This document shows positions 17,098 through 25,849 of a DNA stretch of 64,000 nucleotides, one piece after another. The notes beneath the pieces are model-generated. The model made no database searches. It was not told where the DNA came from and was given only the letters and a program-made list of their open reading frames with translations. The number at the start of each line of letters is the position of its first letter. The stretch's first letter is position 1. The position numbers and the translations under genes are program-made. Origin of the DNA: JAVVEG01 sp032251455. GTDB lineage: Bacteria; Pseudomonadota; Gammaproteobacteria; Pseudomonadales; Pseudohongiellaceae. The DNA is taken from the NCBI GenBank assembly GCA_032251455.1, contig JAVVEG010000002.1, forward strand, positions 159,558 to 223,557, read 5' to 3'.

Positions 17098-17264
17098 CTA
17101 AAGCTGCCGTATCATAGGTGCTTGCCATTGCTCGGGCAAGCCCATGGGATATGAATAAGAATGTCAGAGAATAACATGGGGATAGAAATTTGATGCTGGC
17201 TATTGAACTGGTTAAATTAACAGTGTATAAACATACAGTATCAAATCAGTAAAGGAGCCTGAAA

Positions 17265-17597
17265 ATGAAACTTGCCGATAACAATACCAGTCTGGGAAAC
17301 CCTCAACAGGAACGCGAAACTGGAGCGAGAATGAGCTTGCCGACAATCGGGACAGAAGCAAAAACCTCTTCTACCATCAGCTCAGGCTCCATTTTTAGAG
17401 CCAGTACCGCGTCCGAACTTCAGGATCTGGATATTTGGCGAATTGTTGCCTGTTTGCCCCATGCTGGTTTTGCTGACATCAAGCAAAAAATTCTGGGTTT
17501 GTCGCGGGATCACAGTTTTGCCATGAACTACTGGGTGAAAGTGTGCAAGCTGCGTGCAATGAAAGGATTGCCCATGCCCTGGGAAACAATTCATTGA
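17265..17597 (+). CDS. Hypothetical protein, 110 aa
   Basis: I do not recognise this protein. It is supported by a strong AAAGGAG ribosome binding site seven bases before the ATG. The first half is polar and serine/threonine-rich (probably disordered); the second half, from about residue 52, looks folded, with DIWRIVACLPHAGFADIKQKI and a C-terminal MPWETIH. No membrane segment or signal peptide. It sits alone between a MITE and the Lnb-domain gene. Possibly a small DNA- or protein-binding factor, but nothing in the sequence proves this. Confidence 0.55.
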   Translation: MKLADNNTSLGNPQQERETGARMSLPTIGTEAKTSSTISSGSIFRASTASELQDLDIWRIVACLPHAGFADIKQKILGLSRDHSFAMNYWVKVCKLRAMKGLPMPWETIH

Positions 17598-17688
17598 GCA
17601 TCAGTTTGTTTGCTTGATCGGATTTGTTTCTTTGATATGATGGCGGCATTCCGTGGCGACAGCACCTTAAAAAGAAGTCTGCAAATCA

Positions 17689-19065
17689 TTGATTCCAATA
17701 ACTATAAATTTTAGTTTCAGGCGGTTGCTGGCGGCTGCTGCGTTTGCACTGGGCTATCTTGCCGCAACTGCGACTGCCTTTGCTGCCACAGTTGACGAGT
17801 TGCCCTTGATTGACGAGCCTGAATCGATTCAGTTACCCGGTGACTGGGACCATCTGGATTTCTACCTGATAACCGTCGATGTCGGTGATCAGGTCTGGAA
17901 CAATTTCGGGCATACTGCCTTGCGGGTAATCGATCGTAATACGGATTCGGACATGCTCTTCAATTGGGGGCTGTTCGATACCAGCGCGGGCCTTGTCCCC
18001 TTCGTGCTCAATTTCATGCGCGGCATCATGGATTACCAGCTTGGTGTTTTTCCGCCTGAATGGGAGCTTGCCCGTTATCAACAGGAACAGCGGACAGTCT
18101 GGCAGGACAGAATCAACCTCAGCCGATCCCAGAAAGAAACACTCTACCGGCGTCTGGCCTGGAATTTGCGCGATGAGAACATCGTGTATTCCTATGATTA
18201 TTTTGATGACAACTGTACTACACGTGTGCGGGATTATCTCGATGAAGCGCTGCAGGGACAGATTGAAAGAAAGCACAGAGCCCTGACCCAGGTAAGCTAT
18301 CGGGAAGAGGTGCGCTCTCACTATGCCAGCATTCCCCTGATTTCTGTGTCGCTTGATATCCTGATGAATCAGGGCATTGATCAGAGACTGAATCAATGGC
18401 AACAGATGTTTCTGCCACTTGAGTTACGGCGTCACTTGCTCACTATGCCCTCGGCTGTTTTTGAAAATGGGCAGCGTCTTCCCCTGTTGAGTGATTCCGA
18501 ACGTCTCACCGAGTTTCCTTCACCCCAGGGATTCCTGGATGGCTACTATTTTGTTGCTGTGCTATACCTGCCGTTGTTATTGCTGTTGCTCAGTATCGGC
18601 AAGCAACCCCTGACTTCCTTGAGCAGTCAGCCCGGGTTTACGCTGCGCGCACCGGCCTTGAACTATCGATTATTGGGACTGGTTGGATGTTTGTTGGCAC
18701 TGGCTTCGGGAATCTATGGCTTGATCATGCTGCTGGCCTGGCTGTTTTCTGCTCATGCGGATCTGCATGCCAATATCAATCTGCTGTTGTTCTGGCCTAC
18801 CGATTTGCTGGGGCTGGCGATCAGCCTGCGCTGGTTGTTGCGGGGACAAGCGGCCAGGATCAGCATGGGTCTGAATCAATGGGCAAGCATTTACCTGGGC
18901 CTGCGAATAATGTCCATCCTGATCTATCTTCTGTTGGGGGTCAGTGGCCTGCTGGCACAGAATACGGGGGCGGTCATGCTCTACTGTGCGCCACTGATGC
19001 TCCTGTATACCACCATTGCCTGGATGACCGGGCTGAAACCGGTCCGAACGTTCCGTTTTTCCTGA
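17689..19065 (+). CDS. Lnb N-terminal periplasmic domain (DUF4105) membrane protein
   Basis: A 458-aa envelope protein. The only start after the upstream in-frame stop is TTG 17689, giving a signal sequence (hydrophobic about residues 12-32). The DUF4105/Lnb-type periplasmic domain follows (about 45-250) with NNFGHTALRV, VFPPEWELARYQQE and DDNCTTRVRDYLDEAL; the conserved His and Cys suggest a cysteine-peptidase-like (NlpC/P60-like) fold. The C-terminal part (about 285-450) has four or five transmembrane helices. Function in the family is not settled. The alpha/beta hydrolase gene starts 18 bp downstream. Confidence 0.82.
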   Translation: MIPITINFSFRRLLAAAAFALGYLAATATAFAATVDELPLIDEPESIQLPGDWDHLDFYLITVDVGDQVWNNFGHTALRVIDRNTDSDMLFNWGLFDTSAGLVPFVLNFMRGIMDYQLGVFPPEWELARYQQEQRTVWQDRINLSRSQKETLYRRLAWNLRDENIVYSYDYFDDNCTTRVRDYLDEALQGQIERKHRALTQVSYREEVRSHYASIPLISVSLDILMNQGIDQRLNQWQQMFLPLELRRHLLTMPSAVFENGQRLPLLSDSERLTEFPSPQGFLDGYYFVAVLYLPLLLLLLSIGKQPLTSLSSQPGFTLRAPALNYRLLGLVGCLLALASGIYGLIMLLAWLFSAHADLHANINLLLFWPTDLLGLAISLRWLLRGQAARISMGLNQWASIYLGLRIMSILIYLLLGVSGLLAQNTGAVMLYCAPLMLLYTTIAWMTGLKPVRTFRFS

Positions 19066-19083
19066 TTATTTTTGCGAGGTTTT

Positions 19084-20070
19084 ATGCAATCTGATTTTTT
19101 GCGCTATAAAAGCAGTGACGCAGCCTGCGCGCCAGAAATTGATCGCATTGCCGGCAAGGTTGCTGATCTGGCCTCCAGACAGAAACCCCTGGAACAATGT
19201 ACGCCGGAAGAGGCCCGAGAATTGCGGGAGAGTCGGGGTAATCCGTTTGCGCCTGATGCGGTCGCTTTGAAAGGTATTGATGATGTCTATATTCCGTTGC
19301 CATCTGGTCCAATGCTGGCCAGAATCTACCGCCCCTTGACTGAGGCTGAATCCTACCAACCCGCCCTGGTTTATTTTCATGGGGGTGGCTTCGTACTGGG
19401 CAGTGTTGCCGGGCATGACACGCTCACCCGTCTACTCGCCCGCAATTCTGGCTGCACGGTAATCTCCGTCGAATACAGGCTTGCTCCCGAATGCAAATCC
19501 GGGGACACCATAGCAGAGGCTTTTGAAGCTTTTTGCTGGTTGCGGGCTCATGCAACCGGTTTGGGGCTTGATGCCCGCCGCTTTGCCATTGGCGGGGACA
19601 GCGCCGGGGGTAATCTGGCGATCTCGGTCATATTGACCTGTCTGCGGCAGGAGCAGCCCTTACCGTGCTATCAGTTGCTGTTCTACCCGATCACGGATTG
19701 GCGCCTGCGGACAGCCTCCATCGATGAGTTTGCCACCGGGTTCTTCCTGACCAGGGCAGGAATGCATTGGTTCAGGGCTCATTATCTGGAAACGGAATCA
19801 CTGGCAGAGGATCCCTTGCGTTCCCCTTTGCTGGCAGACGAAATTGACAGCTTGCCGCCGGGTCTGGTTATCACGGCCGGGTTTGATCCCCTGCGTGATG
19901 AGGGCAAGGCCTATGCCGACAGCCTCCGGGCTGTGGGTATTGCTGTGGAGCATCTGTGTTATCAGGATGTCATTCATGCCTTCATCTCTTTTGCTGGCGG
20001 CATAGAGCAGGGCATGGATGCACTGCATGAAGCTGGCAGGCATCTGCGTACCGCTCTGGCGCCGGTTTAA
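19084..20070 (+). CDS. Alpha/beta hydrolase, hormone-sensitive-lipase family
   Basis: A 328-aa esterase/lipase of family IV. Oxyanion motif HGGG at residues 99-102, nucleophile GDSAGG with Ser173, acid in DPLRDEG and His in DVIHAF. ATG 19084 is preceded by GCGAGG and avoids an unlikely TTG start 12 bp earlier. No signal peptide, so cytoplasmic. It follows the Lnb-domain gene closely and converges with uppP, sharing four bases. Substrate not known; short-chain acyl esters are typical. Confidence 0.92.
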   Translation: MQSDFLRYKSSDAACAPEIDRIAGKVADLASRQKPLEQCTPEEARELRESRGNPFAPDAVALKGIDDVYIPLPSGPMLARIYRPLTEAESYQPALVYFHGGGFVLGSVAGHDTLTRLLARNSGCTVISVEYRLAPECKSGDTIAEAFEAFCWLRAHATGLGLDARRFAIGGDSAGGNLAISVILTCLRQEQPLPCYQLLFYPITDWRLRTASIDEFATGFFLTRAGMHWFRAHYLETESLAEDPLRSPLLADEIDSLPPGLVITAGFDPLRDEGKAYADSLRAVGIAVEHLCYQDVIHAFISFAGGIEQGMDALHEAGRHLRTALAPV

Positions 20071-20867
20071 AGAAATAACGCCAGCAGGATCAGCCCCAGG
20101 ATGAGCCGATAGATGACAAAGGGCAGCATGCCGATGCGTTGAATAAAGGCCAGGAAAAAGTAAATGCACAGGTAGGCACTGAATCCGGCCAGGATCAAGC
20201 CAGCAAGCATTGCCGTCCAGTTGGTATCGATTCCCTGATTGCTTACTGTCATGCTTTCCAGCAGGCTGGCGGCAAGAATGGTCGGAATCGACAGCAAAAA
20301 GGAGAAGCGCGTTGCCGCCTCTCGACCAAGCCCCAGCATCAAGGCCGCAGTCATGGTGATGCCGGAGCGGGAAGTGCCGGGGAACAGGGCCAGTGCCTGG
20401 GCACAACCGATGAAAACAATTCCTTTCCAGCTTAATGTGTACTCGCTGCCTGTGCCCGGCTGGCCCCGGTCTGCCCAGGCCAGCAATAATCCGAAAAAAA
20501 TCAGCCCGAATGCCATGAAAAGGGGAGAGCGCAAGTTTGTGGCAATAAAAGGCTCCAGGAAATAACCAGCTATCCCTACTGGAATGGTCCCCACTATGAC
20601 TGCCCATGCCAGGCGTGATTCTGCCGTGTGAACCCCGCTGAAAGAAAATACCCAATCGCGGGTCATGTGTAAAACTTCCGCACGGAAGTACCACAGTACC
20701 GCGAGCAGAGTGCCGGCGTGCAGTGCCACATCAAAAGCCAAGCCCTGATCTTCCCACGTTGTCAGCAAGGGAATGAGTATCAGATGGGCTGAACTGGAAA
20801 TGGGCAGAAACTCGGTCACTCCCTGAACCAAAGCCAGAATAGTAATGTGCAGCCAATCCATACTCAT
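20067..20867 (-). CDS. uppP: Undecaprenyl-diphosphatase
   Basis: Integral membrane phosphatase (BacA/UppP type) that recycles undecaprenyl pyrophosphate to the monophosphate lipid carrier used for peptidoglycan and O-antigen. Signature segments: QGVTEFLPISSSAHL near the N-terminus and PGTSRSG in the middle, with about eight transmembrane helices. From ATG 20867 it is 266 aa, the usual size; an upstream in-frame start would add 27 unlikely residues. Gives bacitracin tolerance in other species. Stands alone, convergent with the hydrolase gene. Confidence 0.95.
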   Translation of the reverse strand: MSMDWLHITILALVQGVTEFLPISSSAHLILIPLLTTWEDQGLAFDVALHAGTLLAVLWYFRAEVLHMTRDWVFSFSGVHTAESRLAWAVIVGTIPVGIAGYFLEPFIATNLRSPLFMAFGLIFFGLLLAWADRGQPGTGSEYTLSWKGIVFIGCAQALALFPGTSRSGITMTAALMLGLGREAATRFSFLLSIPTILAASLLESMTVSNQGIDTNWTAMLAGLILAGFSAYLCIYFFLAFIQRIGMLPFVIYRLILGLILLALFL

Positions 20868-21011
20868 GTGTCCCACAACAAAGCAGGGCCCGATTATGAC
20901 CTGTTGCGAATGTTTTGAACAAGTAAGTCCTGTTTGAGTAATGGACAAAACCGAAAATCCGTCCTAAATCTGATAAGGAGAAGGCTCAATGCTTGTCAGG
21001 GAGAGAATGCG

Positions 21012-21278
21012 ATGAAACAACAGGGAATCAGGCAGGAAAAATCACTACACAGGCGGGTTACGCTCGATGGAAAATCAGTCACTCTGGAAGTCAGGCAGAT
21101 TGATAGTGAATGCTGGACGCTCAGTATTCTGGGCAAGGGTGATCAAGTCTCCGAATGGCTCACTTGTTTTGGGTCGGCCAGCGAAGCCATGACGGCAGGT
21201 CTGTTGGCGATTCGTCATGATGGCATCGAAGAGTATTTTGAGGACCCTGCCTTCCAGCAGCCCGCACTGGATAACTAA
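21012..21278 (+). CDS. Hypothetical protein, 88 aa
   Basis: Not recognised. ATG 21012 has a GGGAGAG site six bases upstream, and the reading frame has normal codon use. The sequence suggests a small alpha/beta protein: two beta hairpins (VTLDGKSVTLEVRQI, CWTLSILGKG) then a helix (ASEAMTAGLLAI) and an acidic tail. Soluble, cytoplasmic. Its stop codon lies within CTAA, directly followed by a sequence resembling an IS5-type terminal repeat, so the true C-terminus may have been altered by an insertion. Function unknown. Confidence 0.6.
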   Translation: MKQQGIRQEKSLHRRVTLDGKSVTLEVRQIDSECWTLSILGKGDQVSEWLTCFGSASEAMTAGLLAIRHDGIEEYFEDPAFQQPALDN

Positions 21279-21298
21279 AGAGTCTCTGCATAAGTCCA
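21279..21298. repeat. Solo IS5/MITE-type terminal repeat relic
   Basis: AGAGTCTCTGCATAAGTCCA follows a CTAA tetranucleotide and matches the MITE ends (CCTCTGAATAAGTCTA) at 11 of 13 core positions. No matching right end is visible in the next few hundred bases, so this is either a decayed element or chance. Confidence 0.3.
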
Positions 21299-21542
21299 CA
21301 GGGAGTGAGATTGAGTCCCTGGACAACAGGACTCATCTTCATTTCGAGCAATCGTTCGATATTCGATTTTCATCTATCTGAAAAAGTGTTAAAGTCTTTC
21401 AGCTTCAGGTGGCAGCGGTCTTTTTGCCCGGATATCCCGACCCGCTTTCCTTTGCCAAGCTTTGACTGCAATTTGAATTCCTGGGGTTCCCGGGTTTGGA
21501 ATGGCAGTTTATCGAATTAACACATTATTCAGGAGATCCCCT

Positions 21543-22742
21543 GTGAATGCAGATTTCACTGCTGAAGAATTAGCCTTTCAAAAGGAAGTCAGAGACTTTC
21601 TTGAAGCTGAGTTCCCCAAGGATATCAAGCACAAGGTAGATAATGGTATTCGTCTGGAAAAGGCCGACTTTATTCGTTGGCAGAAAATCCTTTACCAGAA
21701 AGGCTGGGCTGCACCCAATTGGCCCGAAGAGTATGGTGGTACCGGTTGGTCGCCAACCCAGAAGTATATTTTTGCGATGGAAATGGGTTTGATTGGCGCC
21801 ATGGAACCCGTGCCCTTTGGCATGAAAATGGTTGCCCCCGTTGTGTATACCTACGGCACCGAAGAACAGAAGCAACGGTTTTTGCCAGATATTCTGGCCA
21901 GCAATGTCTGGTGGTGCCAGGGCTATTCAGAACCCAATGCCGGTTCGGATCTGGCTTCACTGAAGACCACGGCTGTTCGTGATGGGGATCATTACATCGT
22001 CAATGGTACCAAGACCTGGAATACACTCGGCCAGCACGCTGACTGGATATTCTGTCTGGTTCGTACCGATAACACAGTCAAGAAACAGGAAGGCATCAGC
22101 TTCCTGCTGATTGATATGAAAACACCAGGCATTAAATTGTCGCCAATCTATCTGCTCGATGGGGAACCCGAAGTCAATGAGGTTCATTTCGAAGATGTAC
22201 GTGTCCCGGTAGAGAATCTGGTTGGTGAGGAAAACAAAGGCTGGACCTATGCCAAGGTACTGTTGACGCACGAACGAACCAATATTGCCCAGGTACCCAA
22301 TTCCAAACTGAAATTGCAGAAGTTGAAGGCGCTGGCTGCGAAGACCCCTGATGGTTCAGGTGCTACCCTTCTGGAAGACCCTGTTTTTGCCTCCAAACTG
22401 GCCAATGTCGAAATTGATGTATTGGCACTGGAATATGCAGAGCTGCGCACACTGGCCGCAGTCAGTGTTGGCAAAGCACCAGGGCCGGAGTCTTCCATTC
22501 TGAAGATCGTTGGCACGGAGGCATCACAGTTTCTGGATGAACTGTACATGGAAGTGGCCGCTTACCATTCAGTGCCACATGTTCCAGAGCAGTATACAGA
22601 AGGTTTCGAGGGGGAAATGGTTGGAACAGGGCAGTCAGCTGCAACCTCCAATACCTATTTCAACAACCGCAAGAAATCCATTTATGGCGGTACCAACGAA
22701 ATTCAGAAGAACATTATTTCCAAGGCAGTGCTGGGGCTATAG
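21543..22742 (+). CDS. Acyl-CoA dehydrogenase (large-subunit type)
   Basis: A 399-aa FAD-dependent acyl-CoA dehydrogenase. GTG 21543 lies seven bases after AGGAGA; an upstream in-frame ATG lacks such a site. Domains: helical N-terminus, beta domain with GYSEPNAGSDLASL (flavin/substrate loop) and C-terminal helices ending SIYGGTNEIQKNI. The YGGTNE form, rather than YEGT, is typical of partners in heteromeric ACADs. The next gene is the small-subunit-type homologue, so an alpha2beta2 enzyme is likely. Part of an operon with a histidine phosphatase and a kinase-like gene. Confidence 0.92.
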   Translation: MNADFTAEELAFQKEVRDFLEAEFPKDIKHKVDNGIRLEKADFIRWQKILYQKGWAAPNWPEEYGGTGWSPTQKYIFAMEMGLIGAMEPVPFGMKMVAPVVYTYGTEEQKQRFLPDILASNVWWCQGYSEPNAGSDLASLKTTAVRDGDHYIVNGTKTWNTLGQHADWIFCLVRTDNTVKKQEGISFLLIDMKTPGIKLSPIYLLDGEPEVNEVHFEDVRVPVENLVGEENKGWTYAKVLLTHERTNIAQVPNSKLKLQKLKALAAKTPDGSGATLLEDPVFASKLANVEIDVLALEYAELRTLAAVSVGKAPGPESSILKIVGTEASQFLDELYMEVAAYHSVPHVPEQYTEGFEGEMVGTGQSAATSNTYFNNRKKSIYGGTNEIQKNIISKAVLGL

Positions 22743-22771
22743 GCCGGGCTTGTCATTCAAGAGGGTTGATC

Positions 22772-23905
22772 GTGGATTTTTCTTACAGTGAAGAGCAGCA
22801 GATGCTGCAGGATAGTGTCCAGAAGTTCGTCCATAACCAGTACGATTTCGAAACACGCAAGGAAATACTCAAGACCGAAAAAGGTTTCAGTGATGCCAAC
22901 TGGCAGACATTTGCTGAACTGGGCTGGTTGACAGTGCCATTTGCTGAAGCAGATGGTGGGTTCGGTGGCTCGGCTGTTGATCTGATGGTAGTCATGGAGG
23001 AGTTTGGCCGAGGTCTGGTTGTGGAGCCTTTTGTGCCCACCACCATTCTGGGCGGCGGCCTGGTGGCTGCACTGGGCAATGAAGAGCAAAAAGGCAGGCT
23101 GCTGCCACAGATCATGGAAGGCAAACTGCAACTGGCTTGCGCCTATGCCGAAAGCACCAGCCGTTATAATCTGGCTTCCGTCAGCACCCAGGCCAGCAAA
23201 CAGGGTGCGGACTATGTGCTTGACGGAAGCAAAATCGTGGTTCTGAATGGTCCGGCCGCAGACAAGCTGCTGGTAGTGGCCAGAACCAGTGGGGAGATCA
23301 CTGCTGCGGAAGGGATCAGTATTTTCCTGGTTGATGCGCAGGCTCAGGGCATCCACAAACGCAACTACAGAACTGTGGATGGTCATCAGGCAGCGGAAAT
23401 CCGCTTCGACAAGGTCAGTCTGCCAGCAAGCAGTTTACTGGGTGAAGAAGGTAAAGCTCTGGCGGCACTGGAGCAGGTTGTCGATCGGGCCACTCTGGCG
23501 TTGTGTGCCGAGGCTGTGGGCGAACTGGAAATGCTGTTGCGCAAAACGGTTGAGTACAGCAAAACCCGCAAACAGTTCGGAACAGCTATCGGTACTTTTC
23601 AAGCTTTGCAGCATCGGATGGCAGATATGTTCATCGAATGTCAATTGGCCAAATCCATTGTGATCATGGCGGCCATGAAGCTCGATAGTTCAGCCTCGGA
23701 CCAGGAAAAGGCCAGGGCAGTCTCTGCGGCCAAGAGTCGGGTTGGCAGAGCCATGCGCAAGGTAGGGCAGGAGTCGGTGCAATTGCATGGTGGTATTGCG
23801 ATAACTGACGAACTGGATGTGGGCCATTATTTCAAACGGGTAACCACGATTGAACACCTGTTTGGCAATACTGATTTCCACACCCAGCGATTTGCCCGAA
23901 GCTGA
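22772..23905 (+). CDS. Acyl-CoA dehydrogenase (small-subunit type)
   Basis: A 377-aa ACAD starting at GTG 22772 (MDFSYSEEQQMLQDSV after an AAGAGG site), matching the pimeloyl-CoA/FadE small-subunit class. The usual YSEPxAGSD flavin loop is replaced by AYAESTSRYNLAS, and the C-terminus reads QLHGGIAITDELDVGHYFKR, both typical of a subunit that lacks full flavin contacts and pairs with a large subunit. Lies 29 bp after the large-subunit gene. Substrate unresolved. Confidence 0.9.
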   Translation: MDFSYSEEQQMLQDSVQKFVHNQYDFETRKEILKTEKGFSDANWQTFAELGWLTVPFAEADGGFGGSAVDLMVVMEEFGRGLVVEPFVPTTILGGGLVAALGNEEQKGRLLPQIMEGKLQLACAYAESTSRYNLASVSTQASKQGADYVLDGSKIVVLNGPAADKLLVVARTSGEITAAEGISIFLVDAQAQGIHKRNYRTVDGHQAAEIRFDKVSLPASSLLGEEGKALAALEQVVDRATLALCAEAVGELEMLLRKTVEYSKTRKQFGTAIGTFQALQHRMADMFIECQLAKSIVIMAAMKLDSSASDQEKARAVSAAKSRVGRAMRKVGQESVQLHGGIAITDELDVGHYFKRVTTIEHLFGNTDFHTQRFARS

Positions 23906-23912
23906 CGGCAGC

Positions 23913-24623
23913 ATGAGTGAACTGGTATTGGTACGTCATGGTCAGGCTTCCTTTGGCGAAGAGTCCTATGACAAGCTCAGTGAAACTGGTTTGCGTCAGA
24001 TGCAGGTGCTGGCGCAATACTGGCAGCAAACCGGTGAGCGTTTCGATGCAGTCTTCAGTGGGGAGCTTCGCCGCCAGATCGAAACAGCCAGCATCTTGCT
24101 GCCTATGGTCAGTGGCAGTCCCGATCGTCCGACAGTCCTCTCCGCCTTGAATGAATACAGTGGCAGCCCGCTGATTGATATTTATTTGCGGGACCATGCC
24201 GCCGAGGATGGATTCGCGCCGGAAGTGCGTTCCCGTTTGCATGAGAGAAAAGTTTTCCAGCAGGTATTCGAAGCAGCAACTGCCCGCTGGATCAATCACC
24301 AGTTACAACCGGGCCAGGAAGATATTGAATTCGAAACATGGCCTGATTTTCAGCACCGTGTCCATGACACCATCGCTGGCCTGATCAGGGAGTGTGGTAG
24401 TGGCCAACAGCTGCTGCTAAGCACTTCAGGCGGGGTTATCGCGCTGGCGGTACAGTATGTGCTGGGGCTCTCCGATGCCCAGGCCATGGCCATGAACTGG
24501 ACCATCAACAACAGTTCAATCACCCGTATCCGCTTTGGAGGTGGTCGAATTTCTCTGGCTCTGTTCAATGGTCTGGCTCATCTGGAAAGACCGGAGTTCA
24601 AGGAACTGATAACATTCCGCTGA
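23913..24623 (+). CDS. Histidine phosphatase family protein
   Basis: A 236-aa phosphoglycerate-mutase-like phosphatase. The phosphohistidine motif LVRHGQAS is at residues 5-12, and the second conserved region LSTSGGVIALAVQYVLG carries Gly where many members have the second catalytic His (TSGG rather than SHGG), so activity may differ. Starts seven bases after the ACAD stop, hence cotranscribed. With a kinase-like protein immediately downstream it may act on a phosphorylated acyl intermediate or simply be a housekeeping phosphatase. Confidence 0.87.
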   Translation: MSELVLVRHGQASFGEESYDKLSETGLRQMQVLAQYWQQTGERFDAVFSGELRRQIETASILLPMVSGSPDRPTVLSALNEYSGSPLIDIYLRDHAAEDGFAPEVRSRLHERKVFQQVFEAATARWINHQLQPGQEDIEFETWPDFQHRVHDTIAGLIRECGSGQQLLLSTSGGVIALAVQYVLGLSDAQAMAMNWTINNSSITRIRFGGGRISLALFNGLAHLERPEFKELITFR

Positions 24624-24626
24624 AGC

Positions 24627-24713
24627 ATGGAAAGGATCATGGAGGGAGTCATGGAGAGGATCATGGAAAACAGTGTTCAGCAGGACACCTCCAGTAAAAA
24701 AGAGAGGCAGTGA
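24627..24713 (+). CDS. Candidate 28-aa micro-ORF between phosphatase and kinase genes
   Basis: An ATG three bases after the phosphatase stop opens 28 codons encoding MERIMEGVMERIMENS and a polar tail, ending at a TGA that overlaps the GTG start of the kinase-like gene (GTGA). The 24-bp direct repeat (AGGATCATGGA at 24633 and 24657) gives an eight-residue protein repeat. No convincing ribosome binding site. It could be a coupling leader or a chance frame over a repeat. Confidence 0.25.
   Translation: MERIMEGVMERIMENSVQQDTSSKKERQ
24633..24667. repeat. Two copies of an 11-bp direct repeat, period 24
   Basis: AGGATCATGGA occurs at 24633-24643 and 24657-24667, embedded in a looser ATGGA-rich array in the gap between the phosphatase and kinase-like genes. 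The period is a multiple of three, so the candidate micro-ORF is kept in frame. Confidence 0.6.
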
Positions 24714-25798
24714 AAGTGACAGTGAGTAGTGACGGATTGATTGATCAGGCAGGGAAAGTCAGGGAAGGTGAGGAGCTTGATCTCCAACTGCTTAAGGAAT
24801 ACCTCAGGCCCGTGCTGGGGGGGCAGGTTGCAGAGCTGACTGTAAAACAGTTCCCGGGTGGCTATTCCAATCTGACCTATCTGCTCAGCACCAGTACTGA
24901 GCAATGGGTATTGCGCAGGCCACCGTTTGGCAGCAAGGTAAAGTCAGCACACGATATGGGACGCGAGTTTCGCATGCTGACTGCCTTGCAGGATATTTTC
25001 CCCTATGCCCCGAAACCTGTGCATTTTTGCGCAGACCATAGCCTGTTCGGTTGTGATTTCTATCTGATGTCCTATATCGAGGGGTTGGTAATCCGCCGGG
25101 AATACCCGGAGGGCCTGAATCTGTCGCCGACACAGGTCAGAGAACAGTTTTTCAGATTGTTTGATGTGCTGGGGGAATTGCACTCCATTGATTTACAGCA
25201 AGCTGGCCTGGAGAATTTCGGGCGTCCGCAAGGTTACGTATCCAGGCAGGTCGAAGGCTGGAGCAAACGGTTTCAAGGTGCGCTCACCCCCGATACAGCA
25301 GATTTTACCGCTGTCATGCAGTGGCTGCATGACAAGATGCCGGCTGAAAGTGGCAAGGCCAGCATCATCCACAATGACTATAAAATGGATAATGTTATCT
25401 GGTCGCCAGCAGATCCCTTACGCCTTATTGGGGTGCTTGACTGGGAAATGGCAACAGTTGGAGACCCTTTGATGGATCTGGGTTGTACGCTCGGTTACTG
25501 GGTGGAAGTGGATGATCCCGATTTTCATCGGCAATTCCGGGCCATGCCCAGTGACGAACCCGGAGCGCCCACAAGAGCTGAAATAGTCGCCCGCTTCAGT
25601 GAACGCACGGGCATCGAAGTTGACCGGTTCGACTTTTATTTCTGTTTTGGCCTGTTCCGCCTGGCGGTAATTGGTCAGCAGATCTATTACCGTTATCACC
25701 AGGGTCTGACCAGAGATGCCCGGTTTGCAAGGCTTATTGACAAGGTGCACAGTCTGCAACAGATGTGCAACCGGGTCATTGCAAAATCTGATTTATGA
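24710..25798 (+). CDS. Phosphotransferase (APH fold), ACAD10/ACAD11 N-terminal-like
   Basis: A 362-aa aminoglycoside-phosphotransferase-fold kinase. N-lobe lines include VLRRPPFG and GREFRML; the catalytic loop is HNDYKMDN (Asp223, Asn228), with Asn replacing the usual Gly of HGD, and the metal Asp is in LDWEMATVGDP (Asp244). The closest recognisable relatives are the kinase domains of mammalian ACAD10/11 and bacterial LvaA, which phosphorylate 4-hydroxyacyl-CoAs. Adjacency to two acyl-CoA dehydrogenases supports that role. GTG 24710 is used here; GTGs at 24716 and 24722 are alternatives better spaced from AGAGAGG. Confidence 0.9.
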   Translation: MKVTVSSDGLIDQAGKVREGEELDLQLLKEYLRPVLGGQVAELTVKQFPGGYSNLTYLLSTSTEQWVLRRPPFGSKVKSAHDMGREFRMLTALQDIFPYAPKPVHFCADHSLFGCDFYLMSYIEGLVIRREYPEGLNLSPTQVREQFFRLFDVLGELHSIDLQQAGLENFGRPQGYVSRQVEGWSKRFQGALTPDTADFTAVMQWLHDKMPAESGKASIIHNDYKMDNVIWSPADPLRLIGVLDWEMATVGDPLMDLGCTLGYWVEVDDPDFHRQFRAMPSDEPGAPTRAEIVARFSERTGIEVDRFDFYFCFGLFRLAVIGQQIYYRYHQGLTRDARFARLIDKVHSLQQMCNRVIAKSDL

Positions 25799-25849
25799 AC
25801 TTCGGTGTCGGTATCCATTCTCTCGACGCTCAATCAACACGACACGCGA

